In this document: positions 43,284-56,251 of the stretch, one piece after another
How positions within the stretch are numbered: position 1 is the stretch's first letter
Layout: each line of letters starts with the position of its first letter
Origin: Exobasidium rhododendri
Taxonomy: Eukaryota; Basidiomycota; Exobasidiomycetes; Exobasidiales; Exobasidiaceae
Length of the DNA stretch: 64,000 nucleotides
Direction of reading: 5' to 3'
Assembly: GCA_026210745.1 (NCBI GenBank)
Contig: CP110631.1
Span: 4,092,001-4,156,000 of the forward strand
The notes under the pieces: model-generated
Told to the model about the DNA's origin: nothing
What the model saw: only the letters and a program-made list of their open reading frames with translations
Database searches by the model: none
Made by a program: the position numbers and the translations under genes

Positions 43284-43879
43284 TCCCAGTCTTAATATCA
43301 GGCTTAAAAATTCTTCGAATTGCATTAGGAATTAGGTCTGAGAGGTTCTTAGTATTTCCATAGGTCCCAATCGGGGACCGGGCTGTTTTCATTAACATTG
43401 GGGGGTTATTAAGACAAATCGTATTAAAACTCGGAGGTTCTACTGTATAATGAAAACGTCGATTTTTGTTAATGAATTAGGGTCAGTATGGAATGGGGAG
43501 AAAAAGAAAAGTTGGCAGCAGCGTGTAGACGATGCACTGACACTCTCAATCCTATCCCTCGGCCCCATTTCTAAGCCCCCCCCTTTCCATATCTCAGCAA
43601 TCTTGTGGTATCGATACAGACCGGGCCCCACAAGTTATCGTCGCCATCTCTGCATTGCGCAGAGGCCTCCTTTCGGTCCCTGGGCAGACTCGGTGGCGCA
43701 ATACAGGAAAAGGCACACCCGCTCGCTCCGATCCCTACTCAAAGCAATAATCTAGTCAAATAAAGGCCAGCCTCCTCTTCGAACGGAAAAGGGGACAGCC
43801 CTCCGCAACACCTCTTTTACCATCCAGATCACTCATTACTCTCTTTAGCGACAGTTGCATCCCAAATTCTCTTGCCATC

Positions 43880-46791
43880 ATGTCGTTGTCTCCAGCGCCC
43901 CTGATGATCTCTCTACTGTACCCTCGGGCTGCACCCAATTCATCCATCCTCAGTGGAGTCGATCCTACCGTCTTCAGCTCATCGGACCCTCTTCGATTGT
44001 TTCTCATTCAAGCAGGTATCATCATCATATTCACTCGCATACTCGCGTACTTCTTGGCAAAGATTCGACAGCCTTCCGTCATTGCTGAAGTTATCGGAGG
44101 CATCATCCTCGGTCCGACAGTCTTTGGTCGGATCCCCGGCTTCAGCCAGCACATTTTCCCCACAGTCTCATTACCTTACTTGAGTCTGGTCGCCAATCTC
44201 GGTCTTGTCCTCTTTCTTTTCCTTGTGGGTCTAGAAGTAGATTTACGCATCATTCGCAAATGCGCCTTCTCCTCTAGTATGATCAGTCTCTCCGGTCTCG
44301 TAATCCCTTTTGGTATGGGAGCTGCCATCAGTTTTGGGATATACAAGAATTTCATCGACACGCATGTCGTTTCCTTTGGTCATTTTCTCCTCTTTACCGG
44401 CGTGGCAATGTCAATCACAGCTCTACCGGTCCTTGCAAGAATCGTACTTGACCTCAAGCTGATCCAGACAAAGGTCGGCAATGTAGTCTTAGCTGCCGGC
44501 GTAGGAAACGACGTCGTAGGCTGGATACTCCTTGCCTTGGCCATCGCACTCGTGAATGCCTCCAGTGGCATCAACGCCCTCTACATATTCCTGGTCGCTC
44601 TTGCTTGGACTCTCGTCCTATTCTTTGTCGTCAAACCTGGGCTGTACTGGCTCGCAAAGCGGACTGGATCCTTGAGGAACGGCCCTTCTCGTCCAATGAT
44701 CACGGTCATCATCCTGCTCGTCTTTGCTTCGGCCTTTTTGACTGACTGCATCGGCGTACATGCCATCTTTGGCGCTTTCCTAGTCGGACTCATCATTCCT
44801 CATGAGAATGGATTTGCAGTTGCGCTGACAGAAAAGGTCAGTCCTCAATGGAATATGCGTCCGGCAAGTGGTGAATGCTGCTGACAACTGCTCTCCTTTT
44901 GCTTGCACTACCTTCCTTGCAGATCGAAGACGTCGTCTCGGTCGTCTTCCTGCCGCTCTATTTCACGCTCTCCGGCTTGAGTACCAATCTGGGAACACTG
45001 GACACTGGACTCGTCTGGGGATATGTCGTTGCCATCTGCCTCGTCGCCTTCATCTCGAAGTTCATCGGCTGTGCGGGTGCTGCCAAGCTTACCGGATTCA
45101 ATCTACGGGAGTCAGCTGCAATCGGCACATTGATGTCATGCAAGGGTCTTGTGGAGCTCATCGTCCTGAACTTGGGATTGACTGCCGGCATTCTCAACGT
45201 TCGTGTCTTCAGTATGTTCGTCGTCATGGCTCTCGTCACCACCTGCGCCACTACCCCTTTGACGCAACTGGTCTACCCTGAGCGACATCACACCTACGTC
45301 GAGGCAGAGGTTTACCATTCCGACAAGAGTGACGAGAATGGAGAAAGGGTCTCCGAGAAGCTTCTTTCTCACACTGGAACCCGTGCCTCGAAAAGGCGAG
45401 TTCTTGTTGTACTGGATCAATTCGATCATCTTCCCGGCCTCCTCAATCTCCTGCAGCTGCTCAAGCCCACGAGCAACTTTGCTTCCAGCTCCAAAGACGA
45501 TAAAGAGGACGCGGGAAGTCTCCAGCATAGACACAGGAATATTCATGGAGACTCGACCGTGTCCGAGGTAGATGCTGCCGATTCCTCGTATAATCACTCT
45601 ACGACGGAGAAGGATGACCTACCAGTCCTTCTGTCGACGAGATCGAGGGGCATTTATCCTACTCTCATTGACGCTGTGCGTATCATCGAACTCACAGAAC
45701 GGACATCAGTAGTCATGAGAGTGGCAGAGAGAGACGATACGCTTCGAGCAGATCCGATGATGAACGTTTTCAGGACATTTGCAAACCTCAACAAGCTGCC
45801 TGTCAAGGCAACGATGAGCGTCGTAGATCCGAGTGAATTCAGCTCTGCAATCACTACTCGAGCAAAAGTCCAAGGGTCAGATCTCATCATTGTACCTTGG
45901 ACTTTGCCAACGGTAGCTTCCACACTGGAAGGAATTGGGCAGAGTGCCTTTCTCAACCCAATGGACAGCTTCTTTGGTGGACCTTCTCGGCAAGAGAACG
46001 AAACGGCAAGAAGGTATCAAGCCGGATTCGTTCGTAAAGTCATTCAGACAAGTCCGTGTGATGTCGGCTTGCTGTTGGACCGTAGCGAAGGTGCCGGTCA
46101 ACTGGTTGCATTTCATCCTCACATCATCGTCGGCTTCATGGGTGGTCCGGATGATCGATGTGCTCTTTCATTTGTGATGAGGTTGTGCAGACTAAATGAG
46201 GAAGTCAGGGTGACGGTCTATCGGTTCAAGAAAACGGAGGGTAGCGGCGAAGACCTCAAGAGCCCACAAACTACGTATCACCACACAGATAGCCTCCGAA
46301 CTAGGGCAAACACGAGCGAGATGATGCAAGATACAATGTATCCTCACTCTGCCGGATTCAGTCCTTTGCAAGCTCAACTGGAAGATGACTTGGCTGTAAG
46401 AGAGTTGGAAGAAGAGCTCAAAGCTGAAACGTCCAGTGTGTCATTGCGATCTCGATGTGTCATCGAGGAATGCGTCACACCTACCCCACTTCACGATCTG
46501 ATCACTCTAGTCGGAAAGAACAAAGAGACTAGCCTGGTTGTCCTGGGCAGGAATCGACATCTGCCCACCATCACTCATCGTCTCGAGCTTCGACAGATTC
46601 TGACACCGACCGTCGACCCCTCCATTTCCTCAACTGCTGCTGCGACGGAAAAGGAAGAGAAAATTATCAATAGCGAAACATGCACCGTTATCGGCGAAGC
46701 GGGGATAGCGCTTAGCAGGGCAAACACTTGCAAAGCTCCGATCCTCATCATTGCCAGTGCACTGTCGGCGAATCGAGCAAAGGACGTCTAG
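43880..46791 (+). CDS. KHA1: Cation/proton antiporter, KHA1-like (CPA2)
   Basis: Exons 43880-44836 and 44923-46791 (intron 86 nt, GTCAGT donor, phase 0) encode 941 aa. About twelve membrane helices fill residues 35-450. Signatures are RQPSVIAEVIGGIILGPTVF, LFLFLVGLEVDLRIIRKCAF, AAGVGNDVVGWILLALAIAL with the paired acidic site, and GTLMSCKGLVELIVLNLGLT, as in yeast Kha1 and plant CHX transporters. The C-terminal 480 residues form a cytosolic tail with USP-like regulatory segments (RRVLVVLDQFDHLPG, DLIIVPWTLP, LVVLGRNRH). Kha1 exchanges K+ for H+ in the Golgi and supports growth at high pH. The ATG at 43880 is the first in frame; a second Met lies eight codons on. Confidence 0.92.
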
Positions 46792-47595
46792 GCGAAATCT
46801 TTCTGCTTCCGCTGCTCCCCCTTCCTGACTGCAAGTGCTTTCATGATTCATTTCCTAGCTTCCATGCAAGGCCCACGCGGTCTCGATTCCTCACTGTACT
46901 CTATGTATATCTACTGTACTATATCTTCGGAGACAATTTCAATTTCGGTCACTGCCCATCACAGTGACAGTGATGCACTCTCGCCCAATCTCTCATGTGT
47001 GTGTAGTATCTGTATAGCAATAATAATATATTGACGTTCCTCTCATACCGATCTGTGCAGTGACCTATTTTTCTCTACCCCCCCCCTCGCTTGTGTATGA
47101 TGAGGAGAGATGCACATTGTCATCTCGTTTAGTCGCCCATTCGCTTCTTCGATTTTTTAATAGCCACGAATATTCTATATGGATGAGGAGGTAATCCCGT
47201 GGCGCGTCCTGATACCCTTTTTGCTGGTTGTATACGGAAAAGACGGGGCTCCCTGCACACACAGTAGGAAGATGCGAGGGAAAGAAGTAAGGCAGTGACA
47301 ATTGTTGTATTCGCAGTTTCAGCATGCTGCGACGGCGGTGGGCATATTGCCGAATAGGAATGACAATTCTATACTTTGTCGCTTTTTTTCCTGAGTCTCG
47401 ACCTCTCCGCAAAAGCTACCCCGCAAAGCATTGATCGCTCCGCTGGAGGAAAGTTTATAAAGGGAGGACAAACGCTCTACCACTTCTTCCTTTTCGCTGC
47501 ACCGCGTCACCCAATTGTACGTTCGTCTCCGCTTCTTCTCGGTTTTTTTTTTTTCCTTTTTTCCTGTCACACTCCGTTTCACCTTTCCGCCCACC
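46792..47595. other. Intergenic region between KHA1-like and P450 genes
   Basis: About 800 bp with the 3' UTR of the antiporter and the P450 promoter. A TATAAA-like sequence occurs near 47455 and a T-rich tract at about 47543-47560 precedes the P450 start. No ORF is supported. Confidence 0.5.
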
Positions 47596-49520
47596 ATGCC
47601 GTCGACGGATTTGGCAGCAGACCTCCAAGCTCTTCTCAAGTGGTCAATCGCATCACCTGCTCACTTTCTCCTGACTGTCATCGGAGCTGTAGCACTCTTC
47701 CATGTGATCCCCTTCCTAGCCAACAGTACAGCTATCACCACACCTGGTCCCCTTGCGGCCAAGTTCAGTGATTTCTGGCTATTGAGACAAGCTATGAATG
47801 GAAAGCGATTCTTGGTCGTTGACGCTCTGCACAAGAAGCACGGTGAGTATTAAAGGATAGTACTATTGCACCGAGCTTTTTCCAATTGACAGACGAGACG
47901 CTTTTGTACTTTACAGGAAAATTCATTCGCATCGCTCCTAATCACACCTCTATTGCCGACCCTAAATGCTTGGAAGCAGTCTACGGTCACGGCAAGGGAA
48001 CGTTGAAGCCGGCTTACTATGATGGTGAGAGCGAACAAACATGAAGTGCTCTGTCTGCCTCGCTCAGATTGCTAACGGAATTAATCTCACCAAAATCGAC
48101 TATAGCTTTCGTGCCCCCTAAGCCTGCTGTCCGCGGTCTATTCAACACCAGAGACAGAGCCGAGCACACCCGGAAGAGAAAGGTAAGTGTACGAAGATCT
48201 GCTGCGAATAGAGAGAGAGCGGGAAGACAAGGATTCCAGTGCTCACAGATTGCATTCTATCGTCTACTCCAGATTGTGTCACACACTTTTGCACCCAAGA
48301 GTATCGTTGCCTTTGAACCTTTTATTCGTCGTGAAGTCCAGCTCCTGTTGGAAAGATGGGACGAATTCACCACCGAAGCCAAGCAAAAGAACACCCCTGG
48401 ACCTCGAGGAATCAAGGGAAAGGCCTGGTTGGACAGTTTACTATGGCTCAACTTCTTTGCCTTTGATTCTATTGCAGTGCTAGCATTTGGTAAAAGTGAG
48501 TGCAGGTACAATGGTGATTGTGCCGAAGGGAACAGCTTTGCCGACTTGAAACCTTTTTCCTTGACTGCTCTAGCTTTCGGAATGCTCGAAAAGGGCTACG
48601 ATGAAGCCACTGTAGAGTTTGAAGACGCCAACGGAAACAAGACTACTACGACTTGCTCGGCTATTCAGATCATCAACGAAAGAGGAGAGTACTCTTCCAG
48701 TCTTGGTTTGGCTCCTGTCTGGACTCGACGCTACTTGGCAATGTTGCCCTGGTTCAGTGGTCGACTCAAATCTGTCAAGAAATTGACTGGTATTGCCTTG
48801 GCTCGAGTGAATGATCGATTGGAAAACGGAAGTGAAAGAGATGACTTGTTGTCGAAACTTCAAGCCGCAAAGGATGATCAAGGAGAGCAAATGGGAAAGA
48901 TGGAATTAACGGCAGAAGCATTGACCCAACTAATCGCAGGTAGTGACACAACTTCCAACACCAGCTGCGCCATTCTTTACCATCTTTGCACGAACCCCAA
49001 GGCTCTTAAGAAGCTACAGGAGGAGCTAGACCGAGAATTGAAAGAATCGGAAGAAGTACCTCTCTACGCCGAAGTACAAGAATTGCCCTACTTGCAAGCT
49101 GTCATTTCCGAATCACTCCGTTACCACTCCACTTCTGCTTTAGGCTTACCACGATCAATTCCACCGGGTGGTGCAACCTTGGCTGGCAAGTTCTTCCCTG
49201 AAGGCGCCATTGTCTCTGTTCCAGCTTTCACTATCCACCGAGACAAGTCGACCTTTGGACCGGACGCAGACAGCTACAATCCCGATCGATGGTTGAACGG
49301 CAAACGTCAAGAATTGGAAAAGTACTTTGTGCCTTTCAGTCTTGGACCAAGAGCTTGTGTGGGCCGAAATGTTGCTATGCAAGAATTGTCCATCCTGATT
49401 GGTGCTATCATCCGACGATACGATATCGTGTTGGAAAGCCCAGATGCTCCTCTCGAGACCATTGAAGGTTTCTTGAGGAAGCCAAGCGGTTGCAATATCG
49501 GTCTATCCCGAAGATCGTGA
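47596..49520 (+). CDS. Cytochrome P450, CYP53-like (benzoate 4-hydroxylase type)
   Basis: Five exons, 47596-47842, 47917-48024, 48106-48182, 48273-48495 and 48574-49520, encode 533 aa. The last intron (78 nt) leaves the frame open if retained, but removing it restores VLAFGKTFGMLEKG, the expected P450 sequence. An N-terminal hydrophobic anchor (about 24-42) is followed by a Pro-rich hinge (TTPGPLAAKF). The I-helix is AGSDTTSNT at about 340, the ExxR motif is ESLR at about 397, YNPDRW follows, and the haem loop is FVPFSLGPRACVGR near 468. Overall similarity points to CYP53, fungal ER enzymes that para-hydroxylate benzoate for detoxification and the beta-ketoadipate pathway. No cluster partners are nearby, so the substrate is inferred from family only. 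Confidence 0.9.
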
Positions 49521-49837
49521 TCACTGTCCCAAGACTACATCTCTCAGTGTCATCCCCACGTTCCTCTACTTTTTTTTTTCTATTTTCTTCTTCTTTCCAC
49601 GATGTAAGATTCCTCCTCCAAATGCAATGAAATCTTGTGTTGTTGAACAAGAGTATACTCGCTGCTCGCACACTGGTCCGTGCTGGGGATCCTGAACAGG
49701 CAGAGGTCGCGCGCGAAGAAAGGAAAGGCGGAGAAGAGACGCGCCGGCTTTCTCTTGCGCGCGAGAAATTGGACAAAACATTTGGGCGGACATAGACACT
49801 TGCAGTCTACCGCTACCAAAAGGAGACGCCCCGGCTC
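49521..49837. other. Short intergenic region between P450 and PIG-T genes
   Basis: About 317 bp in tandem orientation. It contains a T-rich stretch at 49570-49597, probably part of the P450 3' end, and the PIG-T promoter. No other feature is seen. Confidence 0.45.
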
Positions 49838-51836
49838 ATGAGGTCGACGACTCGGAAGCTGCTGCTGCTGCCACTACTACGAACAGCAGCTTTTCTAGCT
49901 CTTCTATGTCTGACATCTTCAGTTCTTGCGGTGGGAGATCAGTTCAGAGAGCACCTCACATTGCGGCCTCTAGCCGATGGGCGTCTTCACACGCAGTTTA
50001 CGTTCATCCTCGAGTCCAGTCAGCTTGAGGAAGGGGTGGGAGGAGGCGAAGAAGACGACTCAATACCAATCTATTCGACAATTCCAAGAACTCTGATACA
50101 CTTGGCTAGAGCTAGTGATGCAGAAGAAATTCATCTCGCTATCAATGCTGGTCGATGGGACTACGAAAAGTGGGGACAGCCCGGCGAAGAAGAGATGGTT
50201 GGAACAGGTGCAGAAGTATGGGCCAGATTGCGCAACGTTGGTCAGAGTGATGCGGCTACAAGGTGAGCTTTTATTTGCACTGGCAGTAGAGGAATCGAAA
50301 GAAGAGTATTTGGAGCTTGTTTGTAATGATGAAAGGCTGTCTCTTCGATGAACAGCACGATTCCAGCTCCGTTGATGTTGAAATGGAGGAAACTGACAGC
50401 GAATCTAGCTGGCATGTTTTGCGCGTCTCTGGACGCCCTTGATGAACGTCTAACGGTACAGCCTTTCTCTCATAAAGACAAACACTCTTCAACGACAACG
50501 CTGCATGCACTTCTTTCATCAGAATCGATCTGTACAGAGAATCTATCCACCTTGCTCAAGCTACTGCCTTGCAAGACAATGACCGGACTGGCCAGTCTGC
50601 TGAAGCCTCATAAATTCTTAAAGGCAGACTTCCATGGAATGTCACTGCACATGAAAAGGGTAGAAGAAGCTGGATGGAAGGTTACGTTGAATGTCCAGGC
50701 TGTTTTCGCACCGGTGATGCAGCCATATCGACAGAAGAGAGGTGAGCAGGAGGATGTAGTATAGGCAAGGGTATCCTGAAACACGACAGTTCCTTACATA
50801 TACATCGCCTGCCTCAGACTGGTCTCTGATGAAGATCTTTGGCACCAGGCTTGTTCAGTCATGTCCCCTAGTACATGACAGCTCCATCACTGTATTGGCA
50901 CCAGCTCTCATACCGTCAAGTGTTCGAGGAGATGAAGAGGAAGTTGTCGATTTCAAAGTGTGGCCCATTGTCGTGGAGCCTACTGAAGAGGGAGACTTCG
51001 ATGACGAAGAAGATGAAGGTAGCAAGCTGGAGAAGAAAGCGCAGTCATTTGCTCGATCGCTTCGGAAAAGGGGAAAGTACACGTACGATACGCGCTCATC
51101 CACGAATCTCAACGTTGAGATGACCTGGCCAGGAGAAGACCCGTTTTCGTTTCCGCAAAAGTATCAATCGCCATCCCTACTTGCCTCCAGAAGCTTTTCG
51201 GGTTACGGACAGGAGCGTGGTCAGATCGAGCTCGTTCTCCACAATTCCGAAGCTGTTCGTGAAAGAATGGTGACGTATTTCGATGTCTTGCCGTGGTTCG
51301 TCAAGCCGTATCTGCACACGCTGTCCACCCAAGTGGAAGCTGATGAATTCGACGAAGATGAAGATAATCTGGTGCGATTTCAAGATGAGATCACTGCTCC
51401 CTTGTTACTCTCTTTGGACGTTCTTCCCTCCACTCAACGTCAAAGACCGTATCATCTGGAAGCAAAGCTACGGATACCACCACAGAGCACCGTTCGACTG
51501 TCGATGGAGTATGACAAGGCTTTCCTGCGGTATTCGGAACACCCGCCAGATGCTCATCGTGGGTTCGATGTAGCACCTGCTATCGTCCTCCTTGAAGATG
51601 GCAGCAGAATTTACACCAACCCCGCATTGATAGAAGTGGCCGTGCCAGACTTCAGCATGCCTTATAATGTCATGTAAGTCTGTCCAGGCTGCAAGCAGAT
51701 TAAACGAATGCCGCTCACTCTTTACTTCACTGGACCTCCCCTCAGCATCTTTACATCGACACTGATTGCCCTTTGCTCCGGCTCGATTCTGAATAATCTC
51801 ATCAGAAAGTACACCGACGTGCTGTGCAGCTCTTGA
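49838..51836 (+). CDS. GPI16: GPI transamidase subunit PIG-T/Gpi16
   Basis: Four exons, 49838-50262, 50356-50741, 50818-51673 and 51746-51836, encode 585 aa, the usual length. A signal peptide (LLLLPLLRTAAFLALLCLTSS) is followed by the PIG-T start DQFREHLTLRPLADGRLHTQ. Further blocks are AGRWDYEKWGQP, WRKLTANLAGMFCASLDALD, DWSLMKIFGTRLVQSCPLVH, the SGYGQERGQIELVL segment, WFVKPYLHTL and RGFDVAPAIV. The last exon supplies the membrane helix (IIFTSTLIALCSGSIL) and a short cytosolic end. The subunit holds the catalytic Gpi8 in the ER-lumenal complex that attaches GPI anchors. In-frame stops within the introns confirm splicing. Confidence 0.94.
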
Positions 51837-53403
51837 AGGAAGAGAGCCGTGGATCGGCATTGCATCATCATCATAATCATCATCAGCATCAAGACCCATC
51901 TTCCATCGACTATCACGGTCTTCTGTGTGAAAGGAAAGGGTCAAGTTTGATTTTGTATTCTACCACGCATACTGAGATTAAGCTGACACTTTGGCGGCAC
52001 GTCGCCAGTGTTTTCCCCGGCATCGTCAAAGCCGTTGTACACATCTGAATATGCACAAATGGCAAATCTGATACATGCTCATGTAAAAATATACTATAAA
52101 GTTATCATGAACAATACAAATAACCAAACGGGCTTGCTATCTAAAAAGAAGCTGCAAATACAAAAATCTTAAAAAATAATTTCCCTCGATTTTAGTGCTT
52201 CTTCCCGCACTGGCGACGAACGGAAATAGTCTCATGAAGCTTGTCAAAAAGTGGCGTGAGGCATACACTGGAACACTACGTCGAGACCATCAGGTCAGGT
52301 GGGCTTCAATGGCGAATAGACTTCAAGGGTTCGAGGGTCTAAAGGCGCTAAAGGTTTTTCGCCCCCAACCATCCTCCTGCAGAAGGCGGTACGGGTCACA
52401 GAGTCTCCTTCCGTTGCAAGATTGCCGGTGGAGCGAGGACGCAAATGACCCTTGGGGCCTTCTTCCCCCAACACTTTCAGAAAGTAAGAGAAAAGAAAAA
52501 CAGATCCACCTTAAATCGCCACTTACCAAAAACATTTGCCTGTCGATTGTATTTTAAATGTCCTGTTTCGTCGCCTTTCGTGTTCTTTCCGTTTCACGGC
52601 TCTGCTTTATAAAAATTCTCCTTTATTCTCTTTTGCGATTCCATTACAACTTTAGCGACTCGCGTTCGATAATGATTCGCTATTCCTTTCCCAAATCGCC
52701 CATACTGAAAAGCTGCACTACTAGTAGTACGGGTATTGCCTTTATATTCCTCCGAGAGAGTCTCTCGCCCCTACCTGCCAAGGGTGGCAGTGCTCGCATG
52801 TAGGCGGTGAATCGTATCACGAATCTGCCCTAAAGTAAGAGAAAGCGTAAAGTAACTCGTACTATTTTCACAATTCAAGAAAAAATCTGACGGGGTGGAG
52901 CATCGACTTTGCATAGCGACTGACTCTCGCTATCTGACATAACAGCGGCAGAGGGGGGTGGGAGAAAGGCTCCTAGACAAGGAAAGACAGACAGCAGTCA
53001 CCCGACTTCTCTTACTGAGGCGCAAATCAGGAAAAAACGGTGTCGTGACGACTGAGCCTTTGCCACCAATCCTATTCATTGCCGTCTACCTCTTGGTACA
53101 TCAAGAAGGCTCGTAAAATATCAGATCTCACTCACCGCGTTCCGGAAATAGCAGAACAAAGCGAGGAAATATAACACAGCCCCGACCAGAGACATATATT
53201 CCTCTCATAGAGGCCTCACCTATCGCGGCCGTGTAGGACTACGCTCTCTCCCCTCATCATCGACACACACAAAACATCAAGAGAGGAGACGACAAAAGGC
53301 TTAGAGCGAGCAATCCACCGGTAGTCTTTGGTGAATGAGAGCGTCGACTGCTTGGAAAAGAAGTAATAGTCATTTCGACTACGAAGAAGGCAGCGTTCAC
53401 AGG
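51837..53403. other. 1.6-kb intergenic region between PIG-T and GDS genes
   Basis: Nothing supported. A plus-strand frame at 52195-52557 has no family resemblance and an unlikely composition. The region is moderately AT-rich at 52050-52190. It should hold the PIG-T 3' UTR and the promoter of the armadillo gene. Confidence 0.5.
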
Positions 53404-56251
53404 ATGTCTTTGCAGGAAGAAGGTCCGTCGCCGAGTCAACTAGCTTTCGACTTGCACCCGCTATTAAAGTCGATTGAAGGCATCGCTGCCGACATTGGAT
53501 TGTCGAATGATTCGGGTGTGTCCTTTGGAAGAAGCACTAGAGCCAGAGAAGAAGATGGAGCGAGTACGAGCAGATCGAGCAGATCTTCCAATGGACCAAA
53601 GGCGATGAGCGAATCAAGTTCCAGCTCGAGTCTGAAGCGGCTAAAACCGATTACCGATGAGGCAAATATCGAGAACGAGGTCATTGAAAGTCCAACCACT
53701 ACTGCTGCATTTGATGCTAGAGAGGATGTGTGGAATGATGTCGCGAGACGTCTGAAACCCTTTGGAGATACTCTTCGTCATGGTGAGTGGCGTCATCCTT
53801 TTTTTTCCTTTCCCCTTACTTTGCTTCGCAGATGGACTCATACTCGTCCACCCTACTTCCTCTCTCTCTCTCTCTCTCTCCCGCCACCCCCACAGACCGT
53901 CTTCGAACGACGCTGGGTCAGACGACGTTGAGCGACGCATGCATTGACCTTCTCAAGTATTCCAGCAGACGTGGTTACGAGTGTGCAGCATTACACGAAG
54001 CACAGATTGAGCTTTTGCGGACACTTGCCAACCTGTGCATTGATCACGACGACAACAGAACAGTACTACTGCAGAAAGGCGGTCCTCAAGCAATCGTTGT
54101 CATACTTCAGCACATTCTAGACTCCGATGAGCGAAGCTTTTCGCTGACGATTGTCACTTTACTACGCATCGCAGCAGGCGCTCTGTTGAATATGCAGCTC
54201 GATCATTGCGACACCCGCTCGGCATTGAGACAGGACAGAGTGGCAGTCGAGACTTTGCTCCGATTGGCGACAGACGAGAGAATTTATTATTTGGGACAAT
54301 GGTACACTGCAGGAGGCTCTTCGGTGCAAGATGGCAAGAAGAAGGTGTCTACGGGAGCGAGTATTGCAGCGTGGAGTTGGAGAATCATTCAGGACCTCTG
54401 CGCAAACGAAGGAAAAGAAGAAGGCGACTCACCATCGGATCTGGATAGCAAGAAAGAGGAAGATGAAGAAGGTGACAAGGCAATTGAAGGCATGGTGGCA
54501 ATCGGAGCAGACAAACTTGCTCACTACTTGACTTTGCCAATGCGACCGTTCATCATGCAAGAGACACATCCGACATCAAAGGGGTTGTGGGATGCAGATG
54601 ATGTGTCAGATCTGATTGAATCGGATATGGACATCATTCAGATTGCGACTGAATTACTGGAGGCCTGTTCGTTGGACTCAAAGCAGTTTCGACTATCATC
54701 ACTGCATTCCTCCACCAATTCACGCGACCACCAAGGTGGCAAGGGTAGCACGCTGAGCTTCTTGATGCGATACCTGGATCAAGCGAATCCACCTCGAGCC
54801 TGGTCATCGGATCGAGAGGAGGACGACACACTCCCACCAAAGCCAAGTGACGAGGAGTCAGCAAGAGAGAATCAACGTAACTTTGGCAAGGCAAAAGCAG
54901 CCGTGGCAAAGGCGATCGTTATCATTGCAGGTGAAGATGAGAACATGACGACACTCTTCGATGCAAAGGCGAACAACTTCATGAGCACTCTCAAGGATTG
55001 GATGAGCAGAGATGTGAAAGACCGTGATGATCTGGTCAGCACTGCCATGCTCGCCATGGGAAATTTGGCCAGGAAGGGTGAGCCTTTATTCGTGTGAGGC
55101 GAGGAGAGCTGTGCAAAGACAATAGAACTGACTTGCTGCATCTTCCTTTCTCCTTCCCCCCTCTTCCTCGTAAAGACTCGCACTGCCTAGCACTTGTTCA
55201 TGACCACGATCTTGTCCAGACTTTGACTGCACTCTTGACACCCTCGGCAGACATCAAAGTAGCGCACGGCATCGTCTGTTTGCTGAAGAACCTTTCCATT
55301 CCTCCGGACAATAAGCTGTTGATAGGAAACAAGCACCAGACGATATATCAACTCTCCCCATACCTGACTTCCAAGATGGACAACGTTCAGCCGCTTCAGT
55401 TTGTCACTGTAGGCCTACTCAAACATCTTTGCGCTGGTTGTGTCGACAATGCGATCGATCTCATAAGTATAGGAGACACGTTTCAAGTCTTACTGGACCT
55501 CATACAACGCACTGAAGATGTCCCTACTCGGATGGAAGGTACTCGAGTGTTGGTCAATGTCATCAAGACGCTCTGGTCGGCCAACAACCTCGATGCGGAC
55601 AGGCTACATATTCGACAAAAGCTGGTCTCCGAGGCCGTCACCTTGGCGCTAGCGGAGATGATCCGTAGTAGTCCAAAGTACCCAGTACTGGTGAATGAAG
55701 GACTTCTGGCTTTGACATTGATTGCCAGTGAGCAGGAGCTCAATGGAGCTCAACTTGTGGCTTCTGCTCTCCTCTCCGATCCAGCCGTGGGCACTCAAAA
55801 GTTAGAAGTGGAGGGAATTGAGGAGCTTACAAGCACCGAGGCGGACCAGCAAGTTTCGACAAACGGAAAGACTGACATGCCTGCCAGACCGAAAGATCGA
55901 ACACCCTCTCGCAAGACGACGATGGATTCTCTGGCTTCACAGTCAAGTCAGACGACGCTGTCACCTCCTCGAACAAGTGCAGATATGATTGCAACAGTCT
56001 TGGCCAGGCGAGACGCTCGCATGCCTCCTCAATTTGCCAGCAATGCCTGCATCTTGATACAAACTTTAGTCGACGGCAGCAGCAGTCAATCAAGTTCAGA
56101 GAGCACCAACGCAAAGGAATTTTCTATTCGACGACTCTTGCAGAGTTGGACGAAAGCTCTGACACGACTGAGTGAAATAGGACCCCAGGAGACGATCGCC
56201 GTCGCCAAAAAGAGTCTCAAGAGTTCCAACGACTATCTTGTCAAAGGGTAG
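53404..56251 (+). CDS. SmgGDS/RAP1GDS1-like armadillo-repeat protein
   Basis: Exons 53404-53782, 53896-55077 and 55176-56251 encode 878 aa. The N-terminal 130 residues are acidic and Ser-rich. Armadillo-type helices follow: TTLGQTTLSDACIDLLKYSS, LLRTLANLCIDHDDNRTVLL with its NLC-D-NR pattern typical of SmgGDS, QKGGPQAIVVILQHIL, LVSTAMLAMGNLARKG, then LTALLTPSADIKVAHGIVCL, TRVLVNVIKTLW and PVLVNEGLLALTLIAS. SmgGDS acts as an exchange factor and chaperone for Rho, Rap and other small GTPases with polybasic tails. An upstream in-frame ATG at 53335 would add 23 residues. The second intron acceptor follows a long CT tract. The target GTPase is unknown. Confidence 0.82.

Larger units (their letters stand above)
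42736..43445. mobile_element. Deleted pogo-like (Tc1/mariner superfamily) DNA transposon
   Basis: The element is bounded by inverted repeats beginning CAGTAGAACCTCC (left 42736, right end 43445), which match at about 27 of 29 positions, and by TA dinucleotides at 42734-42735 and 43446-43447, the target duplication of this superfamily. A GGGGGGTTATTA motif with flanking TTAAC occurs near both ends in direct orientation (about 42790 and 43410). Internally, 42806-43072 reads as a fragment resembling a CENP-B/pogo N-terminal helix-turn-helix (QTQKELAFWL, TLSKTLAASDKWLN), but no DDE catalytic domain remains. The 710-bp length implies a non-autonomous copy. It lies between the unrecognised gene and KHA1, within the KHA1 upstream region. 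Confidence 0.88.

Noticed and set aside
48496-48573. In-frame coding continuation through the P450 gene (no intron)
   Set aside because: The 78-nt segment is a multiple of three without a stop, but it has GTGAGT and CTAG borders, and removing it restores the conserved P450 sequence FGKTFGMLEKG.
52195-52557. 120-codon plus-strand ORF after PIG-T
   Set aside because: Odd composition, no recognisable motif, no partner exon; treated as intergenic.
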